64,000 nucleotides of DNA from Membranipora membranacea (GCA_914767715.1 OU612072.1:6326001-6390000), one strand, 5' to 3'. Positions 1 to 15,700 are shown, counted from the stretch's first letter. Translations and numbers: made by a program. The notes: generated by a model from the sequence alone, not told the origin.

Positions 1-591
1 TATGACCTTCAAAAAAAGGTCAAAGTCACTTTTCTATCTGTTTGGTTGGCTGACCACATAGTAATATGATCATGGGTTATGCTTCCTTGAGGACAACAAT
101 GACACAACGACTGCTCTTGTTGAACCTTTTCAGCATTGCTGCATGTTGATAAGAGTCAGTAGTAATTCTTTCTGATGGTTTAAAGAGAGATTTTTTTGCT
201 GACACAACCCGGCAGCACAAACATAGCTGACTGCACGCCGTTGAGGATGTTGAGATTGCATATACAATTATGGGTGAGTATATATGTGTTTGCTGAGACT
301 CCTATCTCATAGGTTTAGTGTAGTAGAGTTGGGGGGAGGGGGGCGGGTAGTAGGGAAGGGGTGAGGGCGTATTGCTTCATATTATCATAATATCTATGCG
401 GGTACTCTACTCTATATGTGTTTGAAGGTGATAGCCGTCAGCTACCTCTTAGTACAGTCACTGTCTCTGGAAGGTTAGTTGAGGTAAAAACTCCAATGTA
501 TTTCTCTTTGCTTGTGTCTCATGACATGATTGTGGTCTTCAATCCGTTGAGAAGGCGTATTAACTAGAAGAGATATGTGGTTTAGGATTGT
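1..591 (-). other. NCX 3' UTR / downstream flank
   Basis: This stretch lies downstream of the NCX stop codon. I see no AATAAA or ATTAAA on the minus strand, so the poly(A) site is probably outside the window or uses a variant signal. No coding sequence is visible. A purine-rich stretch lies at about 330-362. Confidence 0.5.
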
Positions 592-713
592 TTAGAATCC
601 CTGGACGATTTTGTATGCTTCCAAGGCACTGACGACAACATAAGTTATCCAGAGTGTAAACATGAATAGCGCTGACGGTACTTTGTATTTCATTGGGCCT
701 CCCAATTCTCCAC
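592..713 (-). CDS. NCX: NCX exon 17: last helix and stop
   Basis: The exon encodes GGELGGP, a final hydrophobic helix and the C-terminal [12 protein letters not shown], followed by TAA at 594-592. Vertebrate NCX1 ends in the same way with EAYCHIKGF. Confidence 0.95.
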
Positions 714-3700
714 CTAGAATGATAGGCAACAGTACTGGTTAACAGCTGAATTCATTTATTTGGTTTTTATCAACTTAATCTCATATAAAGATATGCATCA
801 ATTAGGGAAAGCTGTTTTGAGTCGCATATACACATGCATAATCGGCAGCATTTATTCAGAGCAGTAGGCTTACCTAGAATCCAACCAACTTTATGCTTCA
901 TGTGGTAACCACCAAACAATACTTGCATCAAGTACTTCTTACGGGTAGCATGTACATTTAAGCTTTGACTTTTCTCTTCCTGACCTTCGATCCCCAGTTC
1001 ATCATGTTTCTTGACATTGACAATGGATTTGGACTACTTTATATTTTGGTCTACTGTTGGTTCTCACCAATAAAGACAAATTTTCCACTTACCAACAGAT
1101 TTATGGCGACGTAATACAATGAGAGTTATCGCCAGCAAGGCAAAGACTACGAATAGAGTGACACTGAAGCCAAGGGATCCAGCTTCTACCTCAAACTTCT
1201 CCCCTCGAATTTTTTTGACAACAGCTGCCAATGTCCACGCCATACCAATACCTACAATACGGATTAATTAGTGTTATATTACCGGCAGCACATTGAGTTT
1301 GATTGGCGTCCCAAACTTGAACAAGAAATTTTCTGATTATCTTTTTCATCTTGATGGTAATTTATTTTTCCCTTTTTTTTCTCGAAACATTCTCATCTAA
1401 TGAATATTATACCAATAAATTTGAATAAAAAGAAGAAATTGCTTGTGTTGATTGGTGCAGAACTAACAACTGGGATTTAGAAAATGGAATCTACCTTCAT
1501 AACAAACGAACATAAGCAGAAAGGTATCTTTAAAGAATTCCCATACGTTTATACACAACCTGGAGTTTAAAACACTGATGAATTTGTACTGCCAATAAAA
1601 CTGCATTGTGGGATACTAATGCTCTTGTCATTGTGTGAACTACCCAATTTCTGTCATCGAAAATGATAAACCGTGAAATAATACAAAAGCACTGAAAAAG
1701 CCCTGTTGATCTCTATTGAAAGATGCAATGAGGGATAATTTATACAATATTTGTGTTGATCTTACCGAGGAAGACATTGACGGCGTTACTTCCTGTCACA
1801 TTTCCTACTGAGCTGTCAGCGTATTGGTCTCCTACAGCAGCTACCTTACTGGCAAATGTGTCTGTAAGAAATAGGGTAATGTAATATATTAATGTGTAGG
1901 CTATTATCTGATTGGTTGTTGAGTGGGAAAGAGAGCCAATGACAGGCTACTGAACTTACCTAACAAGATATACTGCAAGTGAAACCTATATATCAATATG
2001 TAGTTTCACTACATGACCTCCCTCCCACTATATGACCTCTCTCCCACCAGCCAATGAAACCAATTAATATGTCAATTTTTACTATTGATGTATGGCGACT
2101 CAATCAGGGTGTGACTGTGCGCATCCGTGATAGCAAGATATAGAGTTCATAAGTTTTTCTCTGTACTTACTGCTATTCGACGTTGCCAAACAACATTATT
2201 TTTCAAAATTCTATAGCAATTTCCATTACTCTCTTTAACGTTTAAATGCGCTCAGTACATGAAATTAATAGATGAAATCCAAATGGGAAAAACTCAAATA
2301 AGACTTGTTGTTTTTATTTTTACCTGGAATACTGGTTCCCAATGCAACAAATGATATGGCTGTCACCGAGTCGAGTAGACCTATCGTGCATCCAAATGAA
2401 CTAGCCAGGTCGTTGATGAACGCTGTCAGTACACCAATCCATAAGATAGATACGACAAAGCAAGCCCAGCCGCCGACCATATCTGTAAACAAATGTACAG
2501 GAAAAATTTACAAAAATGTGGTATTGAAAGAAACAAGTGTTTACCAGGTTCATGTCATTGTCTTTAGAGATCGGCATGTCTGTTCATAAAAAAAAGGCGA
2601 CAGGGGGGTGTGTTTTGTTGAAGTTCAAAGCTTCCCTTTTAACCACATCAAAATAATGCTCAAGAAAGCATCACATTTTTTTGCTTTGAAGTAAGCCAAG
2701 TATTAGTATTCCAGAATAGACAAAGGTGTGGTGGGTCTTAGCCGATGTATCGGCTCTGATTGGTTGGTGGGGCTTTCTCCCCACCCACCAATCAGAGCCA
2801 ACACATTGGCTAAGTAGTTATGGATAAAAAGTGCACAAAATCGGGGAACTAACCAGTAGGAGGAACTGTAGCAAATAATAGTTTCCAGAACAGAGATATG
2901 TAATGCATAACGTAATCGCCACAAGAGGGCACTGCCTCCTCCTTCTCTCCTGACTCCTCATCTTCATCTCCCTCCTCATCATCATCACCTATACAAACAT
3001 GGAGAGATCAAAGGTCTGATGAAGACATCAAAGGCTCACTCAAGGTCACTGCATTGTGTGGGTGCAAATTATTGTGTGGTTGATTCATCACCTTGCTACT
3101 ACCTAACTCATGAGTATGATACATTTTTTTCCTGTATTGACAAGCTTTGGTCCTGGGAGAAAGGAATTCCCCGCTCATGCTTCTACCAATTGCTGTATTT
3201 GTGTTTACGTTCCTCATTACTGGATTTAGGACCGACATTTTGCTATCCAGTAACAGGGAAAGAAGACACAAAGACAGACACCAAGAGAGACGCAGAAACC
3301 CAGAAAACTGGGGTTCATTAGGAGACAACTCCGTTCTCAGCAGGGGAAATGCCAGTGAGTAGACAAGCCTCCCCTGTTCCCACCAAACACCACATATTGT
3401 CAAAACAGGCTGGACAAGTTCTTTTAAGTCAACAATTTATCAAATATTACAACATTGGGACATCCCAAAGAAAATTGGATTTTCCATACACATGTCAATG
3501 AAACAGCAACAGATATAGGTTCAGATATATTGGTACAAGCCACCCAACAGCCTGAAAATATGTTGTGACCTGTGAATAGCAATAGGAAACACCGAAAATT
3601 AAAGCATATCGACTTCGAAACCTAATTAGCGCAAAACAGTATAACAAATTGTTCTCCAATGCAAAGCATCTAACTATTGAAAGAAAATGACAGGAAATTG

Positions 3701-6700
3701 TTTGCAGTCTACGTTGCATGTCATATTTAAACAGGAGAAAAAATATTGTAAATGCATTCATGTATGCTACATCCTCAGACTACCATTGTTACCTGGTAAT
3801 GACAGCCTGCTGGCTTTAAAGTATTGTCAGATCATCAGAAGACATCAAATATACTGTTATTGATTAAATTTCTTTCACTCTAAACATGCTAGTCTTGCCA
3901 CGAGCCTGTCAAATGCTTATGGTTGGCGATGGTTAGTATCTAGATGGATGGCTCAAGAGCAACTTGGACCAAAGCTTAAAGGGCCTGCTATACAGGCCGA
4001 TGTTTGGCATCTATTAGCATCGACATAGGCCACGATGGGATCAACCTGTGCTCGACGATGTGCATCGTATGCATCTATAGGCAACACCGGTCTGTTGGTG
4101 TTTCAGTCGACTTAGTCGGTCGATCCTCTCTTTTCATTGGCTGATGGGTTTATAGCAGTAACGCGCAAAAAGTATATGGACTATTATTGTCTGTGATTGG
4201 TTAATAATGAGTCATGATTGTTAAATGGCCATACTGGGATATATAATCAGTCGACCACAACGTTGGCTGCATCTGCATGTGTAGCACATGTTACGATATT
4301 AGCATCGAGCACAGGTTGTTTGTAAGATGCAAAACATCGGCCCATGTAGCATGGCCATAAATGCTAGTGCTTGAAGAGAAAAATATTTGTTAAATGGGTT
4401 CTAACTTCTCAGGGTACTTCTCTGGTCTTATTACAGGTCTATGACCTATGACCCCTACCTGCTGATACAGTGAGAGCTTCTACAAACTGCTCCCTCCATG
4501 AAGAGGTTCCCACCACAAATCCTGTGTTGGTCTGTCCCATCAGCTTATCTACTGTTTCCTGAACAAGATAAAAATGAGATGGTGAGGAATGGATTTTTAA
4601 GAGCTAGGACATCTAGTTTTCCATATCATATCAGCAAGGAGGGCCCATGATTTGAGGGCTCATCTTCACAATATTTCACATTAGATTAAATATACACCCA
4701 AAAATATGACCGTCCCTTTTTATGCTGTTATCCCCATATTGGTGGTTACCTGATTGTAAAATTTCTAGTCACTTTATGTTGCAAGTATTCTCTGACATAA
4801 AACTGCACCCATCTTGTAAGTCTAACCTTGAACTCTGTGCTCTCCTTGATGGTCACTCTGATCTTGTTCATATCTCCGAGACGTGGTTTACCCATCTCTG
4901 CGATTCTCTCATCTTCCTTCATATCATTAGGGTCACGGCTCTGTGTCGGGTCTACCAGTACTCCTGTGGGTAAGTACAAAGTCATGATTACACAACTTAT
5001 AGTTTAGAGAGGAGATGGCACTTACAAGAGGAGGAAGGTGGGAGGGTCACGTAAACACACATGGTTTCACTCTCGGGTATCATTCTAATTTTTTTGACAA
5101 GCAATCTTCATCATTAAAATGATGTTCTTCCTATTGTGCCAAGATAAAACATAAATAATCTATGCTGTACAGCTTTAGAATTTGAGTCAAGAGTTTTCAG
5201 AGATGATGTCTTCAATGAGGTAACAATCCTATAGGTTCTATAGATAGAAATGAGTGCAGTAGTAGTTGTAAATAATTCATGAGGTACAAGGTAACCTATT
5301 TGCTAGGGCCAAAAAAAAAGTTAAGTAAATAACTGGTTCACATGTTTCTCTCGCCCGGGGGGCCGTCGGACGAGGGGCAAAAGTTTGGGGGGCTCAGACT
5401 AGTTCACATGTCGTGTTTAGAAAATATTCATGTTAAGTCAAACAATGATTAACCACAAATTATAAAATCAACTTGACAACTTCTAAACTCACACACTTCA
5501 ATTATTAGCATGTTTTTTCCGGCACAAATAATAATGCATATAAAACATAAACATGTTCTCGTTATCTATCTGAATCATATTTGTTTGACCTGGAATCAGG
5601 ACCTTAAGTTTGATTGTTCCTAATATTTATATTTCCTGGAAACAATGATACACTCCTATATGACTATTTCTTAGGCAAAAGCGCAATAATCTAAATCTTA
5701 ATTCTAAGCGATCTGATTTTACAGATCTTCTCTCAGGTAAAGATCCTATCCTACTTTTGTAGCTATCTAACACAATTATCTGGGGCATTCAATTTTGGAG
5801 AGGGCAAAACCACTGCGGTTTGGTGATTTTAAAGCCAGGCATTACGTTATTCATTCCAAAATATCTGATTCTGCTCCAAATATTGAGTCCTGCGATGCAC
5901 TGCCATTAACAATTTATAACAAGTTGATTTTCATTGGCCAGCTTGGTACAGTGCACGAGATTCTTGCACATTGCGACATATAGACAAAAGTATTTTTAGT
6001 CTCATTTCTTTCAAGCAGGAACGAAGTAAAGCTTACAATTATTATGTTAAAAAGAAATGATTATCAACCACAAGTAAGAATGTCCCCAACGATGTATATA
6101 TGTGTTCGTGTAAAAGTCAATGCGTTGGCATTGTGATTGGCTGTTGAGTTCTCAACAAATCAACCAATCAGAGCCAACACAATGGCAAGTGTGTGTGCAG
6201 TGCTCAGAATATGAAGAGTGTGCTATATACATATACACATAGCCTACAATAACAACTTGGTACAACATAGAAGCATTGTATGTCACTAAAGTCAAGAAAC
6301 CTAATCATTGGACCTGATTATTTTTGCTCCTGACCCAACTCCAGGATTTGCCAACCTTAGTTTATAACCTATTAACCAGTAACTCCACAGATATAAAATA
6401 CTAATTTTTTTAGCTTACACAAGACTCTGTTAACAACTTATAGAAAACTAAAGGCAAAAAATTACATCCGCAAGGTAACTACCAATGGGAATATCATCCC
6501 CGATGTTAAATAATGGTCCTGGATGTAATACAGGGATGTCGCTGCACCCAACTCATGTAGGTGGATCATGCTTTTCAATATCACGGGTCAACACATTTCA
6601 ATTCAAGACTAGAATATAATGACACTCAATTGGAGGCTAAATTCTAACAGCTAACAGTTCTGACACTCTACTTGAGTGTATAGATTTATATGGGAGAGGG

Positions 6701-9700
6701 GTCATGCTCAAGTGGAGTAAATAGGGGGGATAACAACTGATTGCATCCACCGTTTCAAGTCACATGATCAAACATGGTCTAGAAAACTACCCAGCCCTGT
6801 AGTCTGAGAAGTCAGGCGCTAATGTGAGACTTTCATCATAGTCGTTAAAGTAACTCTCACATTATCGTCAGATTTCTGAGACTATCCTAGTCTTGACTGT
6901 TTTATACCTGGTTCTGTAGCTTCGAGCTCTGGAAAATGTGCAAAATAGCGGCTTGTGTGCGTGATGGAGGATTATGGGAAGGTTTGTAGTGAGGAGGCAA
7001 TTAAATTTTCTCTTCAGTCTTGAACGATGCTAAATGTGTCAAAAGCATTTCTCTGGGAAAGGTTGGTGGATGTTATTATCAGGCGTTATGGAGAAACAAA
7101 ATGATATAGAAATTGTGGAAGGAAGGATTTTCTCTTCTCTCAACAAAACTTAAGCCGGTCAGCTGTTCCTTGGGCCCAACAGCATGTGAGTGGAGATTCA
7201 GACCGTGTATTGCAAAGGATTTGGTACAAATAAAACAAGCATCAGAATAATAATAGATGGACATGTGACAGCTGCCGTGTGAAAGAGAAACGGGATCTTA
7301 ACTCATGAGTAAAACAGAACAAGGTGCCCTCCGTGGTCCATCAGTGATGTTGCGGTTTATCTGTTATACTTTTCTTACCTCCTGCAGTCTTTACTAGTTT
7401 TGGTTCACCTAGCTCCAGGTAGAACACTACGTTCTTTTCATACTCTTCATCATCACAAATATTGACCACAATGTATTTCCTACATTTGAAAATTTTCAAC
7501 ATTTATTCACATTCAATAGATAAATACACAAGAATAATTTTGTGTCACTGGTTAGTTAGGGATACGGCTCATAGATCGCTTAGATTGTTGTTGCCTAGCA
7601 CACAATACATATCCACAAGTTAATTCGGTCTCGTGCCCAAATTGCCTACTCCTTTATGGAACTAGATGCATTCCAAGTGAGTAACTTGTGAACACTATTG
7701 TTCAATTGAAAATGGCGAGGATTTGAGCATGTTGATAGCAACAATTTGGTTAATAATGCATCACCTTTTTTAATCTGTTACCCCCTAAACAACAATCACC
7801 AGCCTAGGTGAGACTCAGACTATGTGAAAACTTACTCATGTTCGTCGTTTGAGAAGTAGCACTCTCCGTGGACTGGTATGAAGTCCCGATCAGCCTTAGC
7901 TGTACCTTCGATAGATTTGTATGGTATCGCTACATGACCTCGAGCTCCAGAACTTCTGTGTACTTTGATATGCATCTGTCCGATAGACTCTACCACTTCA
8001 TGGTCTGGCTCTACAGAAAAATTAAGATGGATAAGATTACCAAGTATAATAGTGGCTGATAAGTTTCTAGTCTGTTCAGATCAGGACCACAAATACAGGA
8101 GCTCTACTGTGTACTTGCGCGCTGTATAAAAATCCCCCTCTGCCTCTTCGAAAAAAGATTAGCCGGCAAGGGTATAGGTTATCTACCTCACACAAGCCAC
8201 CTGAGCTCAAGGGGGCCTGTTCAATAGGGTTGTCAAATAAGACCTAGTGTATAGCAAGACAGTTAAAATCCTAAGCAGGTTGGGTCATCCCGTTACCGAC
8301 TACATACCCACAATTTGCGCATATCAATGGTTGGCATATCATTGGCATTTGAGGACGCATGGTTTGGTTTATTAGACACACAGTACACAGGTTGGTTAAA
8401 GCACCCACATTGCTTCGATTGACACCAGTAACTTTGAAAAGCTAAATTGTGGTCAGCTGCCAACAAACATTTTTTGTCTATTTCGATGTCTAGTCCTAGT
8501 AGGTTGCGGTTCATGAGATTAAGAATATGGTGGATTCCTGTAACCTACCATCAAAGTGGAATATTCCAGCATGGTCATCATCCAGAATCATAACTGTAGC
8601 AGTTGAGGCTGTACCGAGTTGGAAGTTCTTTGCTGCTAGACCATTGTGAGCTGCTGTACCTAATGAATATAGAATATAGGGGAACATGTAATAATAACAA
8701 TAGGCTACACAATCTTGAGATTTATACCATCTCTGCAGCTTTATTTGGACGTTGCCACAGCTAAAGGTTTTTGCAATTCTTTTTTGCTTCAGATGTTTGG
8801 GGTTTGGGCTTTGGGGCTATCGATTTGTATTTATTTGAGAAAATTAATATGCAAAAGAAAATTTTTTTGCTACATAGCAAGCGAAGTGAACTCTGGCTTG
8901 TATCTGATATCTTTATCATAACGGAGGCGTGCATCGCTGTTCTTACTATAAACATCAGAGACTGTGACATCTTCATTTCCCTACCATTTGCACTGTTGAG
9001 GCGGACATTTGAAAGTTTGCATTCAAAATGTTCATCCTCTTCAAAGATGTCGTCATCGATGATGATCAGACTGAAAGACTTCTCTGTCTCACCAGGTGCG
9101 AAGCATAGTGTACCTGTTAAAGAAACATTCAGTGTCATGTGTCGAAATATCGATCATGACCACCCTGTAGAAGTGAGTATTTTGCGCAGGATTGAAATAG
9201 TTCAATTTATGACTAGCTTAAATTTAATCAACCTCATAAGCATCGCTCATAAAAACTGTGAGCAACATCACACGCAGTAGCTGCGTGCCTGCCCTCAAGA
9301 TAACTATCAAACTACATGTCCATATTTTTCAAACCGTCTTGTGGGAAGATCTAGTCAATGCGTTGGCTCTGATTGGCTGGTGGGTGGGAACCCCAGCAGG
9401 CGATCATATCAGAGCCAACACATTGGCTAGGGAAGACCTATTCAAAGAATTTCAGACCAAATTTGTTTTCTACTAACCTTCAGAGGCCTCGTAGTCTGAC
9501 CCGGCGTTAGCTGATCCATCCTCAGTACAGTAGTCAACATAGACTGTGGTGTTGAGATTACCTCCTGCCCTCCTTACTGTCACATGCATAGTACCTACAT
9601 TCTCCATCACTGTGTGATGAGCTGGCTCAAAGTATACAACCTGTAGATCTGGGTCTTCTTTCACTTCAGCAACTGTAAGAAGTGGAATCGTTAGATTAGT

Positions 9701-12700
9701 GAGGCTATCACAGAAACAGTCTGTCTGTACAACTTGTTTATGGAGACAACAAATATTTGGCTTCAGAATCTTTTTAGTAGGCATAGTCTGAAAATTAAAA
9801 CTGACAGTTTAGTATATAATTCTATTAAGAACGTCATTGGTTCCCTTTTGATATAATATTTTCTGATCATGGTGATGAAAGCAGAGGTTTGTAAAAATGA
9901 AAAGCCGAAACAACTGAAATACACGTCCTCTTAGGTGGAAACGTTCCGATTAAGCCTAGCTTGTCAAAAGGTTCTGACAGCATATTGAACCAGATCATTA
10001 AGACTTCCTTTGTCTATTAGCTCTAGCCAAGTTTTAACTATCGATGACCGCTCATCGAACACCCCCCACCCACAAAATTTGCCCTGTCTAATTAATCTCT
10101 CACTCCTTATTATTCCAAATCAGCGTATAAACATTTAACTTGCCATGCCTGTCAACAGCGAGCCAACGTGTTAGCTTGAATCTTGGATGTTGGTACCAAT
10201 CATCGCCGAACAACAGATTTACGTGAGCTTCAAAGCTTCAAATCTGAGCCAAAATCAGCAGCATTCGTAAAGTTAGTAGTCTATTCAAAATCACCATTTC
10301 AGCATAAATAGTGTATTATTTCTTTTTTTTTAAAGATCAAAACATGTGTGTGTCCGTCATTATGCTATCATCATTCTTAATTTTAGCAACCAATAGACAT
10401 TCTATAGCATGTTCAGGATTTGACTGTACCATAAACATATATTATGTTCATATTTTTATGGTGCTTACTTCGTGACGCTATCTAGTCTACTGCTCATCAT
10501 CGATAACTGAATACACTCACTGTACATGACATTTATTAATCAGAACTGTAGTTTTAGCGGCTACTGCAAATTAAAACCATTTTTGGTTGTTGTTGCTAGA
10601 TCAACTTCAGAACACTCCACACTTTGTAGCTACAAACTCAAACTATTTCACTCATAGATAGTGTTGTATTAGATGATGTGGTGTTAAAATTTTTAAAACA
10701 CAGCAGCTATTTGCTTAGAGCGGTCTTAGATTTTAAAAGGGAATAAACCAACAAGTTGGCTCTGATTGGCTAGTGAGTGTGACATCCAACAGCCAATCAT
10801 ATCAGAGCCAACACCTTGGCTAGAACGGAATATTGTTTGTAAATGTTTTGTGAAATTAACCAATCACCAACACTCTTGAAGAACAGAATAAGTTCAGTTC
10901 TGAGATGAGATTCAATTCCAATATTGAGCTATTACTTTGAGAATATCAAACCAATATATAGCATGATTGTACATGGACATTGCTTGATCAAATACAGCAA
11001 AATGCATTGCCCGATGACCACATCCATAGAGTACCACGGCAGCAACAATTTATAGACAAAAAATCATTATCGTTGTGCAGCTGACAAAACTATGGCGGAC
11101 TGTGCAAACTGCAATGTAAGATACTCACGATATAGGGTGGAATAGCCTACATCAAAATTTATCAAGATTGATTAGAAATATCCCAATATATGAGCTATAG
11201 TGGCGGCATTCATTAAGTACAGTGAATTTAGGAGTTGGTTCACCGCAAAATCCATGAGGACTTGCAGCTTTCACCATAATATAACATGGTATGTTTACAA
11301 CTCGTAAATTCACTTGTAATGGCACTAAAAAATTTTACCGTAACCCTGGTGATGGCTGTGGGAAACAGCCTTTACAATAAATCACAGCAATTAACCCTGC
11401 CGGTGTGAAAATTAAGGTTTTTACAACATCATAGCAAAGAAAAGTCCTAAAAATTGGCTGGGAAATAATTATCGAAAGAATCTACTGCATGGTATTGACA
11501 TGTCCATGCTGACTATGTAAGTATGCCAAGCTGTTTATTGGAGTGTTTTAAAACCTCCCTCAATGTCAAGCCCTCCAATAAAACAGCTTAGGCATACGGA
11601 CTCGCTAATTGCTAAGACAATGCACATGGTAAGAAAACTTCCATCAATGTTGATAGTAGACAATGTTATTGAGTATATACATCACCAGCAGTGCTGGCAA
11701 ATGCATTACATCCATTGCATATTTGTCAACATTATGATAAACACATAAAGCATATCATTATGTACATAATATGCATTATATGTTTATCAGTATGCACATA
11801 ATATGCAATGAATATGGAGGAATTAGCAAGCAATCATTGTAGAATGGCACTAAAACACTATCAAAGATGAAATCTTTTACCTGAGGTGAGCTCTGAAAAT
11901 ACATTAATCAACCAATGACTAATTAGGTAGAGAAGCAGCAGAACTAGAATCTATCACAATCGGTACAAAAAATACACCTTAATAAAGCAGCAGGATCTAC
12001 ATGGGTATATAGCCTAGGTTCTTCATAAATGAATATGTTAGGGAGAGGGTCATTACACACCCAACTCAGCTCTTATCTAGGTGCTAGTGGTTTAAACTTG
12101 TTGGCTAAACATCGCGCAACAAATCTAATGGTAAAATTTTTTTCTAAAAACTAGGAAAACTAAGAAAGCTAGGACAAGCAGTAATATTTTTGCCCTGCGT
12201 GGAAGCTAAACCTAAAGTCTATATTGGCATGGTTGAACTACCATATAGACCATTTTACTCCATTGGCATCTGAGTAGAGGTTATGAAATGATGCACCCAC
12301 AAGTTGCTTATGTGTTCTTCTCTATACAGGGTTAGCAAGGGAACCACCAAAGCTTGGGTTTCTGTTCAGTACAAGCCCTACACAACGGGATGTTGAAACA
12401 CAAATTTAGTCAGACATACCTTGGCTCTTTTTGTGTTCTTTTTCAAGTTTCTTCTTTATTACATTGCCTCCTCCGGTCAACTTTCGTGTTGCCTGAATTC
12501 TGTAGAAGGCTCTCGACTTTGGACCACGGTTTATGACCTTGAAACAAACAACATTTCATCCCAATTGTTATGTATACATATATGAATAAAACCATATGAC
12601 TCGCAGGCAGTCAAGTCTGATTTTCTAGGGCAGTGTTAGACCGCATAGGTAAAAGTAATTACAAGGATGTAATTGGAAGTATGAGATTAACGGCTAAGAA

Positions 12701-15700
12701 TTTTTGGCCATGCTGTTGATCTGTAAAAGCAATATGGCCTATCAGTGAATATCTTACAATGCAAACCTTAGTATTATCATTATGATCGTATTTGAGACTG
12801 ACCTGATTAGTTCAAAGTCAGAATTGCATTGTGGGAATGTTGTCGTAAATGACCTTTAATCTCACCTCATACTCAGCCATTTCCTCCAGGCTCTTCATGT
12901 CCATGTTAGGATGTTTCTTACGTAATTCTCTAATAATTTCGATGTACTCCTTTCTATGCTGCTCAAACTGAGTAACATCAGCATCCTCATCCATCATCTA
13001 ACAGGGGAGACAATAACCAATATGACGATCATTCACAGAATATGACAATATATCCTAGAGTGCGGGTTACCTTAGGTCTAATTGTGCTAGCTTATAGTAA
13101 TGGGACCGATTCTATTTATACGTAACCGGTTGCAAAGGCACATTATCAGTTAGTTGAACGGTGAAACTCTCATCGAAAGAAGAGATTGTTATCACCTAAA
13201 CAAAGGAGAAATTAGTGGAGTCTTGATATGGGAATTCAGATAAAATCTTCCCAAAATATGGACATGTTTTATCTCTTTGAACTCTTGCAAGACTTTCATA
13301 TGAAGAGCAGTGTGTTTGCAATGCTTGTGAACAAATCCATTCACACCCTATGCAGTGCAACTCTAGCATTACATAACGTTGTGCATTCATAATGGACTCG
13401 CCAAAATATTGTGACTCAATCCTGGTGCTTACTGTCAGACAAAACACATTGGCAAAACGAGTTTTTTTGTGTGAGCGTAAGGTCGTTAGAAATGCAATAA
13501 CATTTAGATCTGTTATAGGGTGGGGGATTGTGGGGTATGTGAAGTTAAACCATAACCTGGTTTACATGTATAAGGACCGGTGGGTTCGGACAGTTTAGCA
13601 GTGACACCCAACTACCGTGTACAATTCTATCTAAGCAGCAGTTTATTAATAGCGTAAAAAAGCTGCTTTAGTTTTGCATATGATGGGGATTACTTGGTCA
13701 CTTTCTAGTAGATCAGAATCGTGATCACTTTCACCATCAAACTTATCACAGTATACCACCTACAAATGTTCACCAGTTGAATATGTTGTCCATCATAAAA
13801 AAGATCACAATAAATATCAAATAAATTATAAATATTTGGAGTTGTTTGCTCACACATACAAAGTGGGCAACTCCCAGGCGATTTCGGATGGATGTAGAAA
13901 ATGAGAGTGGACGGATATCCCAGTGGTCGGGTTAAGTTGGTACAGGAGTGTTAGAAAAGGTGGCCTTGAAGTAACATATTAGCTGAATACACAACAGCCC
14001 AGACTCAACATTGTCAAACTGTTATAAGGATATCTAGCCATTAATGCTGGCTCCGTTTCGCTGTTGGCACTTGTTCATGTTGGAAACATCGATGGCACAA
14101 CGGGATAGATCACCCTAAGCCTTGTCACGCGGCTAATTTCATTCTGTAGCATCCCCATCATGAAACAAGTAACGGTATGACAATGCTTGAACACCCAATA
14201 TAACAGTGTGAGTGGAGAGCCTGGGTTGGACTGGAGATGCATTTAAATTAAATAAGTGACTCATGCCTGCATTCAGAATGCCCCTAACCACTTACTTCCA
14301 GCTGACGAAGCTCTCGTTTCTACCAAATGATAATAATGTTATACGTGACAAGAAAAACACATCTAATAAAATTATGTCATGAATGCTCAGGCCGTTGTTT
14401 TGGCGATTCTCATCGGCATCCCATAAAGTCTGAGCATTCATAACAAGTCTGAAATAATTAGTTAATTGTAACCAAATCATGCAAGGTCAGAAGCTGGTAG
14501 CTTAATCAGATTAAAAAATAACAAAATGTTGGCTAAGCCTGAGAAATTGTGTACAACTTTTAAGGGTTTTTGCTTTTCACTAAATGTATAATTGAGTTGA
14601 TTATTAGCTTTTTCAAGGTGTACCAAAATTAGAACATCATCTACTTGCCATAATTTCATGCAGGCACGTAACAAACGTCATGGCTTTATGATCTGCCGTG
14701 CAAAAATATCGAAAAGAGCATCTAGGACCTAGGATCCCATGTTGACCGTTGATTGAACAGCTAAAATAGATCATTAGTAAAAAACTAGGACATCAATACT
14801 GTGTCTGCTTCAGTTAGAACGAAGATAAAACTAACAATTAACACCTAAATCATCCACCTACATAAGCTCAGGGTCAGCATATAGGCAATGGGGTCTTCCT
14901 ATGTGGACTTTTGGCATTTTGGTGGTACTTATTTAGTAATGAGTATTACTCAGACCTATCAATCCCTTCAAGTTATCAAAAAATGATGAGTATTATTTCA
15001 TATACTCGTCAGTTTCGTAAATTTTAATTTTTTTTTGTTTGTTAGTAGTCTAGATGAGGCCTCCTCACATCATTTTGTGTACCTCAACAACCCCACCTTA
15101 TGGGCAGGGTTCATAATAGTTAGTTATGATTCGAGCGATCTGCATGGATAAGAGTGCTTCTGTTTATCTGTCAGTCCGCTTTGCTCGACTGACACGTGAG
15201 TCTCAGGAGTTTTATGTCCAGAAATATCTCAGAGGATAGGGTGAATAGCAATCTTATACGCGGTGTAGAGTAATATATATGGATTTTTGATCAAGGGGTC
15301 CACACATTATTGTAAGTGCTGAGAGTGTTGACCGGGTGGATATTGCAATGCCAGACCACTATAAACAGTCTGAAACCCCATCTCCCCCTCTTCCCACCGC
15401 CCAAAATTTTACACCCCCTCTAACCCATTGAGCAGGTTTGATGAAAGCGTTTGATCCTAAAATGATAAATGATCGCCTAAGATGTAAGTGACGAGTGATG
15501 ATTAGCAGAAAGTCAGTTCAGAATCTTGCAGCAGCATTTTATCATTAGACAGTTGATATAAAACCCTGGTGATTAGCGTGTCTATGACGTCTATGAGTGA
15601 GCTGTGTAATGTATTGCACCTCATGTGCTTGAACCGCTGGGCTGAATATAAAGTTGAGTGATACAAAGCCTAATTGAATAACAAGGGATAACTGAATTAT

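Larger units (their letters stand above)
9673..12419 (-). other. NCX intron 5, repeats only
   Basis: Non-coding sequence between NCX exons 5 and 6. It holds the family A copy at 10747-10823 and the hairpin at 11521-11597. I see no further exon, and the phases of exons 5 and 6 join directly. Confidence 0.5.

Noticed and set aside
8771-9280. 169-codon plus-strand open frame
   Set aside because: It is antisense to NCX exon 7, which has clear homology and fitting splice sites.
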